DNA of 64,000 nucleotides from Microbacterium sp. MYb66 (GTDB taxonomy: Bacteria; Actinomycetota; Actinomycetes; Actinomycetales; Microbacteriaceae). The stretch's first letter is position 1. Every line of letters starts with the position of its first letter. This document shows positions 17,653-26,612 of the stretch, one piece after another. The DNA is taken from the NCBI RefSeq assembly GCF_002979435.1, contig NZ_PCOV01000005.1, positions 124,001 through 188,000 on the forward strand, written 5' to 3'. The notes beneath the pieces were generated by a model. It was not told the DNA's origin. It did not search any database and was given only the letters and a program-made list of their open reading frames with translations. Both the position numbers and the translations under genes were made by a program.

Positions 17653-17679
17653 TGGGTTCAAATCCCACCGTCACCGCCA
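17653..17679 (+). repeat. Right attachment repeat (copy of tRNA-Ser 3' end)
   Basis: 27 bases identical to the end of tRNA-Ser. The upstream sequence does not fold as a tRNA, so this is a partial copy left by site-specific integration. Confidence 0.85.
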
Positions 17680-17685
17680 TGGAAG

Positions 17686-17709
17686 CCCCCTCCTCGTGAG
17701 GGGGTTTTT
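17686..17709 (+). terminator. Rho-independent terminator, displaced from tRNA-Ser
   Basis: 7-bp stem CCCCCTC/GAGGGGG, 5-nt loop and a TTTTT run, six bases after the right att repeat. Its position relative to CCA suggests it terminated tRNA-Ser before the island arrived. Confidence 0.8.
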
Positions 17710-17877
17710 CCGTTTGTGGGGTGGGATGGTCGACTCGTCTTCCGCAGTCATAGGCTCGTAGACGGTTCCCCAGTGATCGCCGTCGGGGCCACCTCGCACC
17801 GGCAACTGGCGGTTGCTGGTCTCGGTACGATCGGTGCGGTGCTTCTGCACCGAACCATGAATCACCGGAAGCAGTGA

Positions 17878-18486
17878 ATGAAGTTCATCGAAGTCCCCAT
17901 GCTCCCGATCGTGATCCCGTTCGGAGTCGTGATCTTCCTCGTGCTCATCTGGGTCCTCCGCTCCCGCGGGCGCGTCACGCTTGCCCGAGCGAGCGTCGCC
18001 GCGGTCCTCGCGGTCTACGCGGGCGGTGTGCTCGCCAACACGGTCTTCCCGATCTTCCTCCGCGTCGGGACAGGGTTCTATGACGGGCCGCGGCCGTTTC
18101 CGCTCTACCTCGTGCCGTTCGTCGACTACGGGTTGGAAGACGCTCTCATCAACGTCGCGGTGTTCGTCCCGCTCGGCATGCTCGTCCCCCTGCTCACCGC
18201 GCGTCCGAGCTGGTGGAAGGTACTGGCGATCGTCGCCGGTGCGAGCCTCGCCATCGAGCTGACGCAGATGGCCGCCTCGCGGCTCGCCTTCAGCGGACAC
18301 CTCGCGGACATCAACGACTGGCTGACGAACATCCTGGGCGGGATCATCGGGTACGGCCTGTTCGTCCTCATGACGCGCTCCAAGACGATCGCCGGATTCG
18401 TCCAACGGTTCCGGTGGCCGGTGCGCGAGCGGCCCCTCAGCCTGACGCCCGAGATCGCGGCGGACTCGACCTCGGTCTCCGCCTGA
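17878..18486 (+). CDS. VanZ-like membrane protein
   Basis: 202 residues with about five hydrophobic segments. The VanZ-family core is present: an N-rich helix (INVAVFVPLG), a helix ending IELTQ, then DINDWLTNILGG. The family is named for a protein giving low-level teicoplanin resistance, but most members have no known role. The start is ATG in a TGAATG context without a strong ribosome site. It lies between two tRNA-Ser 3'-end copies, so it may belong to an older insertion. Confidence 0.7.
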   Translation: MKFIEVPMLPIVIPFGVVIFLVLIWVLRSRGRVTLARASVAAVLAVYAGGVLANTVFPIFLRVGTGFYDGPRPFPLYLVPFVDYGLEDALINVAVFVPLGMLVPLLTARPSWWKVLAIVAGASLAIELTQMAASRLAFSGHLADINDWLTNILGGIIGYGLFVLMTRSKTIAGFVQRFRWPVRERPLSLTPEIAADSTSVSA

Positions 18487-18555
18487 TCGGAGCCGGCGTC
18501 CCCGGCTCCGGCGCCACCGCAGCGAGGCCCGCCGTGCCCCGGCACCGGATGGTCG

Positions 18556-19356
18556 TCAGCGCCGAAGCGTGAGCGACTGCTGCACGGTCCCGATGGGGCC
18601 GTGCTCATCGTGCAGCGCCGTGTGCGTGAGGCCGTGGCCGCGCGGTCCGAAGCTGACGGTGGTGTCGAATCCGATCCAGTCGGTCTGCGGCGCTCGGAAC
18701 AGATGAGCGGTGAGGTCGACGTTCGGGAAGGCCATCACGGTCGGAGCGATCAGTGGGGTGATGCCGTTCGCGATGTCGACCAGGCCCAGCATCCTCGCCG
18801 TGCCGCTGACCTCGGCGTCGGCGATCAATGGCACCGTCGGTCGCATCCAGAACCGCGCCCGGCCCGGCTGCTCCTCGTCGCGGAGCACGTCGATGGTCGT
18901 GACGTACTCTCCCGGCCAGATGTCGGAGGCCTTCCACGGCGCCATGTCGGCGGGGGAGGGCATCGGGGTCAGGGCGGATTCCGCGACATCCGCGGTGTCG
19001 GACTCCGCCAGGAACCAACCGCGGGCGATGACGGCGGCGCGGCCGTCCTGGCTGAGCACGGCCTCGGCGAGCTCGATCGTCCGACCGTGGCGGACGACGC
19101 GCGAGCCGGTCTCCATCGAGTCGATGGCGAGCGTGCCCAGGATGTCGAAGGACACGCGTGCGAGCACGAAAGGGTATTCCTGTCGCGAGCGGTGATCGGT
19201 CTCGAGGATGTGCGTCAGGAGTCCGAGGGCTGGAGCGATGTGCTGTTCCTCGGTGTTCCACGCGCCCTGTGCGGCGGACGTGGCGACGAATATCGTCGAG
19301 TCTCTCGTGGTGAAGTATGCACGGGTCGGAGCCTGAGGTGAGGCGGGGGAGGTCAT
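18556..19356 (-). CDS. Thioesterase-family (TesB-like) protein
   Basis: 266 residues that look like two hotdog halves, as in acyl-CoA thioesterase II relatives; the second half ends with the FDTTVSFGPRGHGLTH segment followed by HDEHGPIGTVQQSL, which resembles the end of TesB-type double-hotdog domains. It should hydrolyse acyl-CoA thioesters, substrate unknown. Its ATG overlaps the lysE-family stop as ATGA, so the two genes are translated together. Confidence 0.65.
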   Translation of the reverse strand: MTSPASPQAPTRAYFTTRDSTIFVATSAAQGAWNTEEQHIAPALGLLTHILETDHRSRQEYPFVLARVSFDILGTLAIDSMETGSRVVRHGRTIELAEAVLSQDGRAAVIARGWFLAESDTADVAESALTPMPSPADMAPWKASDIWPGEYVTTIDVLRDEEQPGRARFWMRPTVPLIADAEVSGTARMLGLVDIANGITPLIAPTVMAFPNVDLTAHLFRAPQTDWIGFDTTVSFGPRGHGLTHTALHDEHGPIGTVQQSLTLRR

Positions 19357-19970
19357 GGGTGCAGCAGCCTCTCGATGACGAGGAACAGACCGATGGCGAT
19401 CATGGCGATGCCGGAGACCCGACTCACGATACGGGCAGCGGTCGGCCGCGCGTGGAGGAGACGGTGGGCCCCGTACCCGACAACGAGGTACATTGCGGCG
19501 CAGCTCGTCACATGGACGAGCCCGAGCACGATGATCTGGACCGCGGGCGGCCAGGGGGCATCGGCGTCGGTGAACAAGGGGAGCACGGCCAGGAAGAGGA
19601 GGAACACCTTGGGGTTCAGCCCGCTCACTCCGAAGCCCTTGAGCCACCATCGCCACGCGGACCCGGTCGCCGCGTCGTCACTCGCCTTCACGACCGAGGG
19701 GTGCCGCAGCGTGCCGATGCCGAGCCAGACGAGGTAGAGCGAGCCGGCGATCGTGAGCACGGTCAGTGCGCCGGGGATACTGATGACGAGAGTGCCGACA
19801 CCCGCGGCGACGATCAGGGTGGCGAGGACGTGGCCGGTCAGCAGGCCGAAGACGGCCGGGAGCACGCGGCGGTTCAGGCCGGCGGTGATCGCGTAGGCCC
19901 AGTCGGCGCCGGGGGTGATGACGAAGAGCGCTGACACTCCCCAGAAGGCCAGCACTGCGGCGATGCTCAT
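19353..19970 (-). CDS. LysE/RhtB-family amino-acid exporter
   Basis: 205 residues with six hydrophobic helices. The N-terminus (VITPGADWAYA) matches the conserved ITPGP-like stretch of the family, and the central GLNPKVFLLF segment is also typical. It exports amino acids or derivatives. It is divergent from an Lrp/AsnC regulator, a common pairing for LysE-type exporters. Start at 19970; earlier codons fall in the regulator's promoter region. Confidence 0.8.
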   Translation of the reverse strand: MSIAAVLAFWGVSALFVITPGADWAYAITAGLNRRVLPAVFGLLTGHVLATLIVAAGVGTLVISIPGALTVLTIAGSLYLVWLGIGTLRHPSVVKASDDAATGSAWRWWLKGFGVSGLNPKVFLLFLAVLPLFTDADAPWPPAVQIIVLGLVHVTSCAAMYLVVGYGAHRLLHARPTAARIVSRVSGIAMIAIGLFLVIERLLHP

Positions 19971-20032
19971 CCGGCGTGTCCGTGGCGTGCTTCCATCACG
20001 CAAGGCTATTCGCAGATTACGCAAAGGTGCTT

Positions 20033-20075
20033 CCAAGATTGTCGCGCTCGGGGGTCCGCGGTGGAAGAATCTTGG
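20033..20075. promoter_or_regulatory. Candidate Lrp/AsnC operator between lysE and lrp genes
   Basis: An exact 8-bp inverted repeat, CCAAGATT (20033-20040) and AATCTTGG (20068-20075), ends just before the lrp ATG. A further palindrome GAAAGA-T-TCTTTC at 20093-20105 lies inside the first codons. Autoregulation plus control of the divergent exporter is likely. Confidence 0.5.
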
Positions 20076-20076
20076 G

Positions 20077-20535
20077 ATGGATGACATCGATAGAAAGATT
20101 CTTTCCGAACTGCAGCGTGACGGTCGCCAGACTCTCACCGAGCTCGCCGACCGAGTGCAGCTGACGCTGTCGCCATGCCACCGCCGTCTCCGTGAGCTGG
20201 AACGCGATCAGGTGATCACCGGGTACCGCGCCATGGTCGATCCGTCTGCCGTCGGTTTCGGATTCCACTCGCTCCTTTTCGTCACCATGCGGGAGTCGAC
20301 TCGCGACGTGATCGCGGCGTTCGAGGAGGCTGTCGCGTCCGTTCCCTTCGTCTACGACGCGGACAGGCTCTTCGGCGAACCCGACTACCTGCTGAAGGTC
20401 GTCGCACGCGACCTCGACCACTTCCAACAGATCTACGACGAGCAGCTGAGCGCCCTGCCGGGGGTTCAGAAGCTGATCACGACGCTCGTGATGCGCTCCG
20501 TCGTCGAGGATCGGGCATTGCCGCTCGACACCTGA
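20077..20535 (+). CDS. Lrp/AsnC-family regulator
   Basis: 152 residues with an N-terminal winged helix-turn-helix (MDDIDRKILSELQRDGR onward) and a C-terminal RAM effector domain. ATG at 20077 gives the normal family start; the frame is open 54 codons further without family resemblance. Likely an amino-acid-responsive regulator of the divergent lysE-thioesterase pair. Confidence 0.85.
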   Translation: MDDIDRKILSELQRDGRQTLTELADRVQLTLSPCHRRLRELERDQVITGYRAMVDPSAVGFGFHSLLFVTMRESTRDVIAAFEEAVASVPFVYDADRLFGEPDYLLKVVARDLDHFQQIYDEQLSALPGVQKLITTLVMRSVVEDRALPLDT

Positions 20536-20558
20536 GTGCAGCTGACAGGTGCCCCTCG

Positions 20559-20604
20559 CACCGTCACCGCCATGGACGCCCCGTCGTCATGAGGGGGTTC
20601 TCCG
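20559..20604 (+). repeat. Degenerate third copy of the tRNA-Ser 3' end and terminator
   Basis: CACCGTCACCGCCA at 20559-20572 is identical to the last 14 nt of tRNA-Ser. The next ~30 bases match the sequence after the right att site at all but about six positions, including the GAGGGGGTT arm. It suggests an earlier insertion or duplication covering 17680-20572. Confidence 0.6.
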
Positions 20605-20744
20605 CGTCCGGTGGGCTTGGTGCATCGGTGTGCACTCCCTTCTGGCCGTGAGCGCAGGTGAAATGCCTTCGCGAGCTCGAGGCGAGTGCCGCCGTGGGCC
20701 CTGATCAGGCGTCCTGACGGCTCGACGTGGGTCGCAGTTCGGCC

Positions 20745-21407
20745 TCACAGCACCTCGAGCGTGTAAGCGAGGATGACCGCGTGAACGCGATCTCGGAGGT
20801 AGAGCTTGGCGAAGACGCGGTTGACGTGGGTCTTCACCGTCGCCGGAGTGAGGTGCAGGCGCTCACTGATCTCCGGATTGGAGAGACCGGTGGCGATCGC
20901 GAGGAAGATGTCGTATTCGCGAGGAGTGAGACGGTCGAGCGGTGAGGGCGGGCTGCCGGTGACCGGAGCCGGGTCGCGCTTCACGTAGTGGTCGATGAGT
21001 TGTGTCGTGATGCGCGGTTCGACGACGCTGTCGCCGGCGGCGACAGTTCGGACGGCCGCAGTGAGTGTTTCCGGCGTGGCGCTCTTGAGGAGGAACGCAC
21101 TCGCGCCTGCATGAAGCCCACCGAAGGCGTACTCGTCTATGTCGAAAGTGGTGAAGACGATGACCTTGGTCCGGGGGTCTTCGGTCGTGATCCGTCGGGT
21201 GGCTTCGATGCCGCCGATGCCGGGCATGCGCACGTCCATGAGGACGACGTCGGGGAGCAGCTCCAGCGCTGTGGCGACCGCCTCCTCGCCGCTGCCGACT
21301 TCTGCGATGACGTCGATGTCGTCGGCACTGTCGAGCACGAGGGCGTTGCCCATGCGCACGAGGGGCTGGTCGTCGACGACCAGGACGCGGATCGGTGGCG
21401 GAGTCAT
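20745..21407 (-). CDS. NarL/LuxR-type response regulator
   Basis: 220 residues. Receiver domain with phospho-acceptor D58 (VVLMDVRMPG) and a C-terminal LuxR helix-turn-helix (LTPREYDIFLAIATGLSNPEIS). The ATG overlaps the histidine-kinase stop as ATGA. It is the last gene of an operon ATPase-permease-kinase-regulator, so it probably controls its own ABC exporter and, judging by the shared palindrome, the neighbouring FtsX-type exporter. Confidence 0.88.
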   Translation of the reverse strand: MTPPPIRVLVVDDQPLVRMGNALVLDSADDIDVIAEVGSGEEAVATALELLPDVVLMDVRMPGIGGIEATRRITTEDPRTKVIVFTTFDIDEYAFGGLHAGASAFLLKSATPETLTAAVRTVAAGDSVVEPRITTQLIDHYVKRDPAPVTGSPPSPLDRLTPREYDIFLAIATGLSNPEISERLHLTPATVKTHVNRVFAKLYLRDRVHAVILAYTLEVL

Positions 21408-22642
21408 GAGGGATCGGCTCGGCTTTCGTCGTCGATGGACAGGGTCGCGGTCGTGCGCCACCCGCCGGTGGGGAGTCGTCCGCTGGTGCTGCTGCCCGAA
21501 TACGCCGCAGCACGTTCCGCGACGCCGCGGAGCCCCCTGCCGCTGCCCTGGCTCGGTGCCCCGGCTGCCGGCGCGTGTCCGTCGTCGGTGATGGTGAGCC
21601 TGACCTGGGCCCCATCGGATTCGAGTCGCACCTCGACGCGGGTGGCGCCTTCGGCATAGCGCAGCGCGTTCGTCAGGCCCTCTTGGACTATTCGGTAGAC
21701 GGTGGTCGCCAGGGTGGGGTCGTGCGGTATCGCGCTTCCGACGCGGACCAGGTGCACGGGGAGCCCCGCAGCGCGGAACACGTCGATGAGCTCATCCAGG
21801 TCGGGGACGTTGTGGCCCGACTGATGCAGGGCCTCCGCGAGGTCGGCGTCGTCGTCGCGGAGCAGGTGAAGGATGCGGCGCATGTCGCTGAGTGCGGTTC
21901 TCCCGACGCCGCTCAAGTTCCGCAGGGCGGTCGCGGAACGGTCGGGATGCTTCTGCCACCCGGTCGATGCGCCGTCCGCGAGGGCGATCATGACCGAGAT
22001 CGAATGCGCGACGACGTCGTGCATCTCGGCGGTGATCCGGTTCCGTTCGCTGACCCGCGCGTTCTCCAGTCGCTGTTCGACGAGCGCCGCGAGTGATTCC
22101 TGGCGTTGCCTGCTGTTCTTCACAGCCAGCCCCAGGGACAGTGCGATGAGTGCGAGCGGGTCGAGGAACAGCGGTGAGAACGTCTGCCCGTTGATCAGGA
22201 AGAGCGCGAAGGCGCTCAGCGCAGGGAGGCAGACGCCGATCGCGTATCCGACTGCTGCGCGCGGAAAGGGGCGAGTGGCCGCGACGGTGTAGAGCGCGAA
22301 CGCGAACGGGAAGCTCAGCGCCCCGACGCCGGGGAGGATCCACACGGCGACGGCGCCGACGGACACCGTCGCGGACAGCGCGAGGAGGGGGGCTCGGCGA
22401 CGCCAGAACAGCGGTGCGGATGAGGCGACGGCGATCAGGACACCGGGCCAGAGAGGACTCTGCCCGGCCAGGACGAACGAGAGAACCTGCATGCCGACGG
22501 CGGCGATCACCAGCAGCAGGTCGAGGATGAACGGGTGTGACGTGAACCAGCGCATCTTCTCGAGCATCCGTCCTGCGAGCTGTTCCTTCTGCGGGATCGG
22601 GGCGACAGCCCGGAGTCCGGACTGTCGCCCGCATGGTGTCAT
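21404..22642 (-). CDS. NarL-family sensor histidine kinase
   Basis: 412 residues. About five membrane helices (35-175) with almost no extracytoplasmic loop, a dimerisation/phosphorylation box with H208 (EMHDVVAHSISVM), and an HATPase domain ending with a GRGLRGVAERAA segment. Intramembrane-sensing kinases of this shape often detect cell-envelope stress or transporter state. ATG overlaps the permease stop. Confidence 0.85.
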   Translation of the reverse strand: MTPCGRQSGLRAVAPIPQKEQLAGRMLEKMRWFTSHPFILDLLLVIAAVGMQVLSFVLAGQSPLWPGVLIAVASSAPLFWRRRAPLLALSATVSVGAVAVWILPGVGALSFPFAFALYTVAATRPFPRAAVGYAIGVCLPALSAFALFLINGQTFSPLFLDPLALIALSLGLAVKNSRQRQESLAALVEQRLENARVSERNRITAEMHDVVAHSISVMIALADGASTGWQKHPDRSATALRNLSGVGRTALSDMRRILHLLRDDDADLAEALHQSGHNVPDLDELIDVFRAAGLPVHLVRVGSAIPHDPTLATTVYRIVQEGLTNALRYAEGATRVEVRLESDGAQVRLTITDDGHAPAAGAPSQGSGRGLRGVAERAAAYSGSSTSGRLPTGGWRTTATLSIDDESRADPS

Positions 22643-23442
22643 GCGTCTCGGCGTCTGAGCACGATCGCGGCTGCGGTGAACAGGACGACCGTCCAGGCCA
22701 AGAGTACGAGATAGCCGCCCCAGGGCCCCATCGGGTCGGTTCCGAGGGGCGCCAGCAGGAGCGACCCCGCTTGGATCGGGAAGAAGCGGGTGATGTCGGT
22801 GCCGTACTCGGAGAACATCTGCGGGATCACGGGCACGATGATCAAGAACACGATGGTCGTCAAGACGGCCGCGACCACGTTCCTGATGAGCGAGCCGACG
22901 GCGATCCCGATGATGCTCAGTGTGGCCAGGTAGAGCCCCGACCCGAGGATGAGACGGACCGCATCAGCGGTCTCCAGCGGATAGCTGTAGCCGCCGCCGG
23001 CGAGGATGGTCGGCGCGATCGCGAATCCGATGCTCGAGCTGACCACGCCGATCACGAAAGACACGGCGGCGATGATCGTGGCCTTGGACACCAGCGCCGG
23101 AACCCGCTGGGGGACCGACAGCAGCGTCGTCTTGATCTGACCCGAGCGGTACTCATTGGTCACCATCAGCGCGGCGAGGACAGCGAGGACGACGCCGACG
23201 TATCCGGTCTTGTCGACGATCATCTCCGCGTAGGCCTCGTAGTCGGCCTTGGGCGAACCGCGGTCACGGAACACATAGGCCAACGGCATCGCGATCCCGT
23301 TCGCGATGAGCAGCAGCAGGGTGAACCCGGCCAGGGCGAAGTTCGAGGTGAGGCCCCGGAACTTGATCCATTCCGAACGGATCGCGCCGAGGAGGTCGGT
23401 ATTTCTTCCGGTCGCCTTCACCGGCTCGGTGAGAGTGGTCAT
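22639..23442 (-). CDS. ABC-2 type permease
   Basis: 267 residues with six hydrophobic helices and the ABC-2 layout: cytoplasmic start (AIRSEWIKFR), then NEYRSGQIKTTL after the second helix. Two adjacent ATGs are possible; 23442 sits five bases from AAAGGA and is preferred to 23445. It partners with the ATPase directly upstream to form an exporter, possibly for a lantibiotic-like or membrane-active compound. Confidence 0.8.
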   Translation of the reverse strand: MTTLTEPVKATGRNTDLLGAIRSEWIKFRGLTSNFALAGFTLLLLIANGIAMPLAYVFRDRGSPKADYEAYAEMIVDKTGYVGVVLAVLAALMVTNEYRSGQIKTTLLSVPQRVPALVSKATIIAAVSFVIGVVSSSIGFAIAPTILAGGGYSYPLETADAVRLILGSGLYLATLSIIGIAVGSLIRNVVAAVLTTIVFLIIVPVIPQMFSEYGTDITRFFPIQAGSLLLAPLGTDPMGPWGGYLVLLAWTVVLFTAAAIVLRRRDA

Positions 23443-23467
23443 CATGGTCCTTTCTGCGGTGCTGATC

Positions 23468-24376
23468 TCAGAGCCCGGTCGAGGCATACTCGACGGCGTC
23501 TCGGGTCAGGGCGTTGTAGGCGTCTTCGAGGGTCTGGCGTACAGGAGTCAGCTCCGTCAGGAGGATGCCGGCTTCGTGCGCGGCCCGAGCGATCTCCTCC
23601 GCGGTGAGCCCGTCGATCTCCAAGAGCTCCATCTCCGAAGAGGTGACCGTGACGCCGGCGTTCGCGATCCGGTTGCTCAACGCGGCGGTGTCCGTGGTGC
23701 GCACCCGCACTCTGGTCTGCCCGCCCGCCGTGAGGGCATCGATCGGTGAGTCCGCGATGATCTCGCCGCGTCCGATGATGATGACGTGGTCCGCGATCAG
23801 TGCGAGCTCGCTGAGCAGGTGCGACGAGAGGAACACGGTGCGCCCCTCAGCGGCGAGATCACCGAGCAGGGTGCGCACCCAGGTGACGCCTTCGGGGTCG
23901 AGACCGTTCACGGGTTCGTCGAGGATCAACGTCGACGGGTCGCCCAGCAGCGCGGCGGCGATGCCGAGCCGCTGGCCCATGCCCAGCGAGAACCCGCCCA
24001 CCTTCTTCTTCGCCACCGAGGTCAGTCCGGTCGCGTCGAGCACCTCATCGACCCTGGCCGTCGGGATGTGGTGGGTGGCCGCGATGGAGGCCAGGTAGTT
24101 CACGGCCGTGCGGGACTTGTGGGCCGATCTCGCGTCGAGCAGCGCGCCGACCTGCTGCAATGGTGCTCGGTAGGAGGCGTACTGCTTCCCGTCGATCAGT
24201 GCCTGCCCCGAAGACGGGCGGTCGAGTCCGACGATCGAGCGCATCGTGGTCGACTTGCCCGCCCCGTTCGGCCCGAGGAAGCCCGTGACCGCACCCGGCT
24301 GAACCGTGAACGACACGTCTCGCACGGCATAGCGATCGCCGTACCGTTTGCTGAGATTCTGAACCTCGATCGTCAT
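23468..24376 (-). CDS. ABC transporter ATP-binding protein
   Basis: 302 residues. Walker A GPNGAGKST, signature FSLGMGQR (a common variant in drug/bacitracin-type exporters), Walker B LILDEP, switch SSH, then a ~90-residue C-terminal extension usual in DrrA/BcrA-like ATPases. GGAG precedes the ATG. First gene of the ATPase-permease-kinase-regulator operon. Confidence 0.85.
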   Translation of the reverse strand: MTIEVQNLSKRYGDRYAVRDVSFTVQPGAVTGFLGPNGAGKSTTMRSIVGLDRPSSGQALIDGKQYASYRAPLQQVGALLDARSAHKSRTAVNYLASIAATHHIPTARVDEVLDATGLTSVAKKKVGGFSLGMGQRLGIAAALLGDPSTLILDEPVNGLDPEGVTWVRTLLGDLAAEGRTVFLSSHLLSELALIADHVIIIGRGEIIADSPIDALTAGGQTRVRVRTTDTAALSNRIANAGVTVTSSEMELLEIDGLTAEEIARAAHEAGILLTELTPVRQTLEDAYNALTRDAVEYASTGL

Positions 24377-24446
24377 TGCGTCTCCTTCGATCTCGCGCCT
24401 GTCGCTGACCTTCTTCCACGCTAGAAATCCGCGCTCTCCCTGCCCG

Positions 24447-24461
24447 CCAACCAGGGGTTGA
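24447..24461 (-). promoter_or_regulatory. Operator of the ABC-2/two-component operon
   Basis: Perfect palindrome CAACC-AGG-GGTTG at 24448-24460. On the minus strand a TAGCGT -10-like sequence follows 23 nt after TGGTTGG. The same pair at the same distance precedes the FtsX-type operon (26613-26627). Confidence 0.55.
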
Positions 24462-24504
24462 TCTTCGAGATCCGCCGACCGGTGGGCGGCGTCCGGAGGG
24501 AGGC

Positions 24505-25845
24505 CTACAGGGCCCGGTCGGGTTCGGCGAGGACGCGCCGCAGCAGGGGAGCTGTCGCGACGACCCCGAGCTGCACGAGGAGGACTCCGAGCGCGATGCA
24601 CGCGATGACGGTGGCGATGAACAGGGGCGCGGTGAAGACCGACAGTGCGACCACCGGTGCGAACAGGACGAATGCGGCCGCGGCCGGAAAGACCGCTGCC
24701 ACGAGCAGGGGAGAGGCCACGGCGAGACGTCGGGATCGATTCATCACCCGTGGCGGCATGCCCAACCGGTCGAGGCTGACGTAGAGGGCGCGACGTTCCA
24801 GCACGGACGCCGCCTGGGTGATGCCGACGGTGCATGCCACGAGCAGATACGACACGGCCACGGCGGCGATGACGACCGTGCGGATGTCTGCGAAGAACAC
24901 CAGCTGGTCCGCCGCAAGGACGGTGTCGCCGTTCTGCACCATGTCGAGGAACCCCAGAACCGACCCTGCCGGAACAGCGATGAAGCTCGCCAGGCCCACC
25001 CCGGACACCCACCGCCACGACGCCGCCGGAGACTCCAACACCCCGCGGGCCGCGATCAGGTCTTCGGCCGTCCGGGCCCGAGCGAGTTTCCGCCGTGCGC
25101 TCCAGCCGATCAGGAACGGCCCCACGAGATTGAGAACAGCCATGACCGCCACGAGCACGACCACGATCGCTGCGGTGATCCCCAGAGCGCCCCAGCTCAC
25201 CGACGTGAGCTGAATCAGAGTGACGCCACCGGCGAGGACGACGGCGCCCGTCAGCAGCCGGACCCAGTGAAGACGCGGAGCATCCGTCCGCATCCGAACT
25301 CCCAGCGGCGAGATGATCACGCGGCGCAGCCCCACCGCGGCACTGATCGCCGCCACGGCTGTGAGGGCGCAGGCCAGAACGCAGAGCATCCACGCCGGCA
25401 CCCACACGTCGGAGAGAGCCGGTCGTTCACCGGCTATCGGCACCAGGGCGAGCGCGGGGGCGAGAACGGCATAGCCGAGCAGACCGGCGATCGCTCCTGC
25501 CGCCGCGAGGAGGGACGCCTCGATCACGGCGAACCCACGGACCCACGTCGATGACGCGCCCAGCAGACGCAGGACCGCCAGACGATCCTCCCGTCGACGG
25601 GCCGAAAGCTGAGCTGCCGACGTCCCCAGAGTGCCGGCGGGCACCACCAGCACGGCGACCATGGCGACCGCCAGGATGCCGTACTGGCCGAAACCGTCAT
25701 CCGACGCCATCCAGAACAACCTCGCCAGGGCTGCAGCGAGATACGTCACCGCGCCGATGATCGCGAAGGACACCACCGGCAGCGTCACTGCGGACGCGTC
25801 GCCGCGGGAGGGACGCACGAGCACGGCCAGCGCCTGAAGCCTCAT
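24505..25845 (-). CDS. FtsX/MacB-type ABC permease
   Basis: 446 residues with about ten hydrophobic helices in two FtsX-like halves and little extracellular domain. Near the start is the family segment RREDRLAVLRLLGAS after a helix, with a matching ERRALYVSLDRLGMP in the second half. ATG overlaps the ATPase stop. Such permeases with a lone ATPase often act in antimicrobial-peptide detoxification. Confidence 0.75.
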   Translation of the reverse strand: MRLQALAVLVRPSRGDASAVTLPVVSFAIIGAVTYLAAALARLFWMASDDGFGQYGILAVAMVAVLVVPAGTLGTSAAQLSARRREDRLAVLRLLGASSTWVRGFAVIEASLLAAAGAIAGLLGYAVLAPALALVPIAGERPALSDVWVPAWMLCVLACALTAVAAISAAVGLRRVIISPLGVRMRTDAPRLHWVRLLTGAVVLAGGVTLIQLTSVSWGALGITAAIVVVLVAVMAVLNLVGPFLIGWSARRKLARARTAEDLIAARGVLESPAASWRWVSGVGLASFIAVPAGSVLGFLDMVQNGDTVLAADQLVFFADIRTVVIAAVAVSYLLVACTVGITQAASVLERRALYVSLDRLGMPPRVMNRSRRLAVASPLLVAAVFPAAAAFVLFAPVVALSVFTAPLFIATVIACIALGVLLVQLGVVATAPLLRRVLAEPDRAL

Positions 25846-26576
25846 CGGGAAGCCTCGTCGCCACCGTGGATTCGACCGTCACGGAGGCGCACCACCCGAT
25901 CGCACCGCGCGGCGACATCCTCGTCGTGCGTCACCACGACCAGGGATCGCCCCTGCCCCGACGTCGCAGCCAGAAGCACTCCGAGAACGTCCGACGCCGT
26001 GCGCGAATCGAGCGCCCCGGTCGGCTCGTCGGCGAAGATGACGCGGGCGTTCGTCGCGCGTGCGCGGGCGATGGCGACCCGCTGCGCCTGTCCGCCGGAG
26101 AGCTGGCCGATCCGGCGGCCTCCCAACCCGCCCAGGCCCAGCTCCGCGAGCAGACTCTCGGCAGTCCGCTCGGCCTCTGCCCGACCCGTGCCGTTCAACA
26201 GCAGAGGCAGAGAGACGTTCTCCGCGGCGGTCAACTCCGGAATGAGCATTCCGTCCTGGAAGACGAAACCGAACTCCGTCAGCCGCAGGGCGGAGCGCTC
26301 GCGATCCGCCATCGCCGCCACATCCACCGCGCCCTGTTCGGTGTGCAGCATCACCGTGCCGGAGTCGGGGCGGATGACCCCGGCCAGCACGAGGAGCAGC
26401 GTGCTCTTCCCCGATCCGGACGCCCCCATGATCGCCACGGCTTCGCCGTCCAGGATCGTCAGCGACACCCGGTCCAGCGCGACCGTCGAACCATAGCGAT
26501 GGCTCAGGTTCGTCGCGCGGAGGCGTGCTTTCCGTTCGCGGCTGCCGACGGTGTTCGCGTGATCTGATGCGTGCAT
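25842..26576 (-). CDS. ABC transporter ATP-binding protein (LolD/MacB type)
   Basis: 244 residues. Walker A GASGSGKST, signature LSGGQAQR, Walker B VIFADEP followed by TGALD, characteristic of the LolD/MacB/FtsE branch. The ATG at 26576 lies seven bases after TAGCGT, suggesting a leaderless mRNA; a GTG three codons upstream is possible but lacks a ribosome site. Confidence 0.83.
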   Translation of the reverse strand: MHASDHANTVGSRERKARLRATNLSHRYGSTVALDRVSLTILDGEAVAIMGASGSGKSTLLLVLAGVIRPDSGTVMLHTEQGAVDVAAMADRERSALRLTEFGFVFQDGMLIPELTAAENVSLPLLLNGTGRAEAERTAESLLAELGLGGLGGRRIGQLSGGQAQRVAIARARATNARVIFADEPTGALDSRTASDVLGVLLAATSGQGRSLVVVTHDEDVAARCDRVVRLRDGRIHGGDEASR

Positions 26577-26612
26577 GGAGCACACGCTAAGACGCGCGGG
26601 CTCACGCGAACA

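Larger units (their letters stand above)
10460..17679. mobile_element. 7.2-kb genomic island integrated at the 3' end of tRNA-Ser, no integrase seen
   Basis: The segment is bounded by exact 27-bp direct repeats: the tRNA-Ser 3' end (10460-10486) and a copy at 17653-17679. A tRNA-type terminator follows the second copy directly, as if it once followed the tRNA. Contents are hipB, hipA and a 1377-aa NTPase, with small low-coding flanks. The genes have TTA codons (11937 in hipA; 14410, 14770 and 15283 in the NTPase), which are rare in such a GC-rich background. No tyrosine or serine recombinase, excisionase or replication gene is recognisable, so mobilisation would have to be in trans or has been lost. 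Confidence 0.8.

Noticed and set aside
17566..17877. 103-codon plus-strand frame over the right att site
   Set aside because: It reads through the tRNA copy and the terminator hairpin; no ribosome site or motif.
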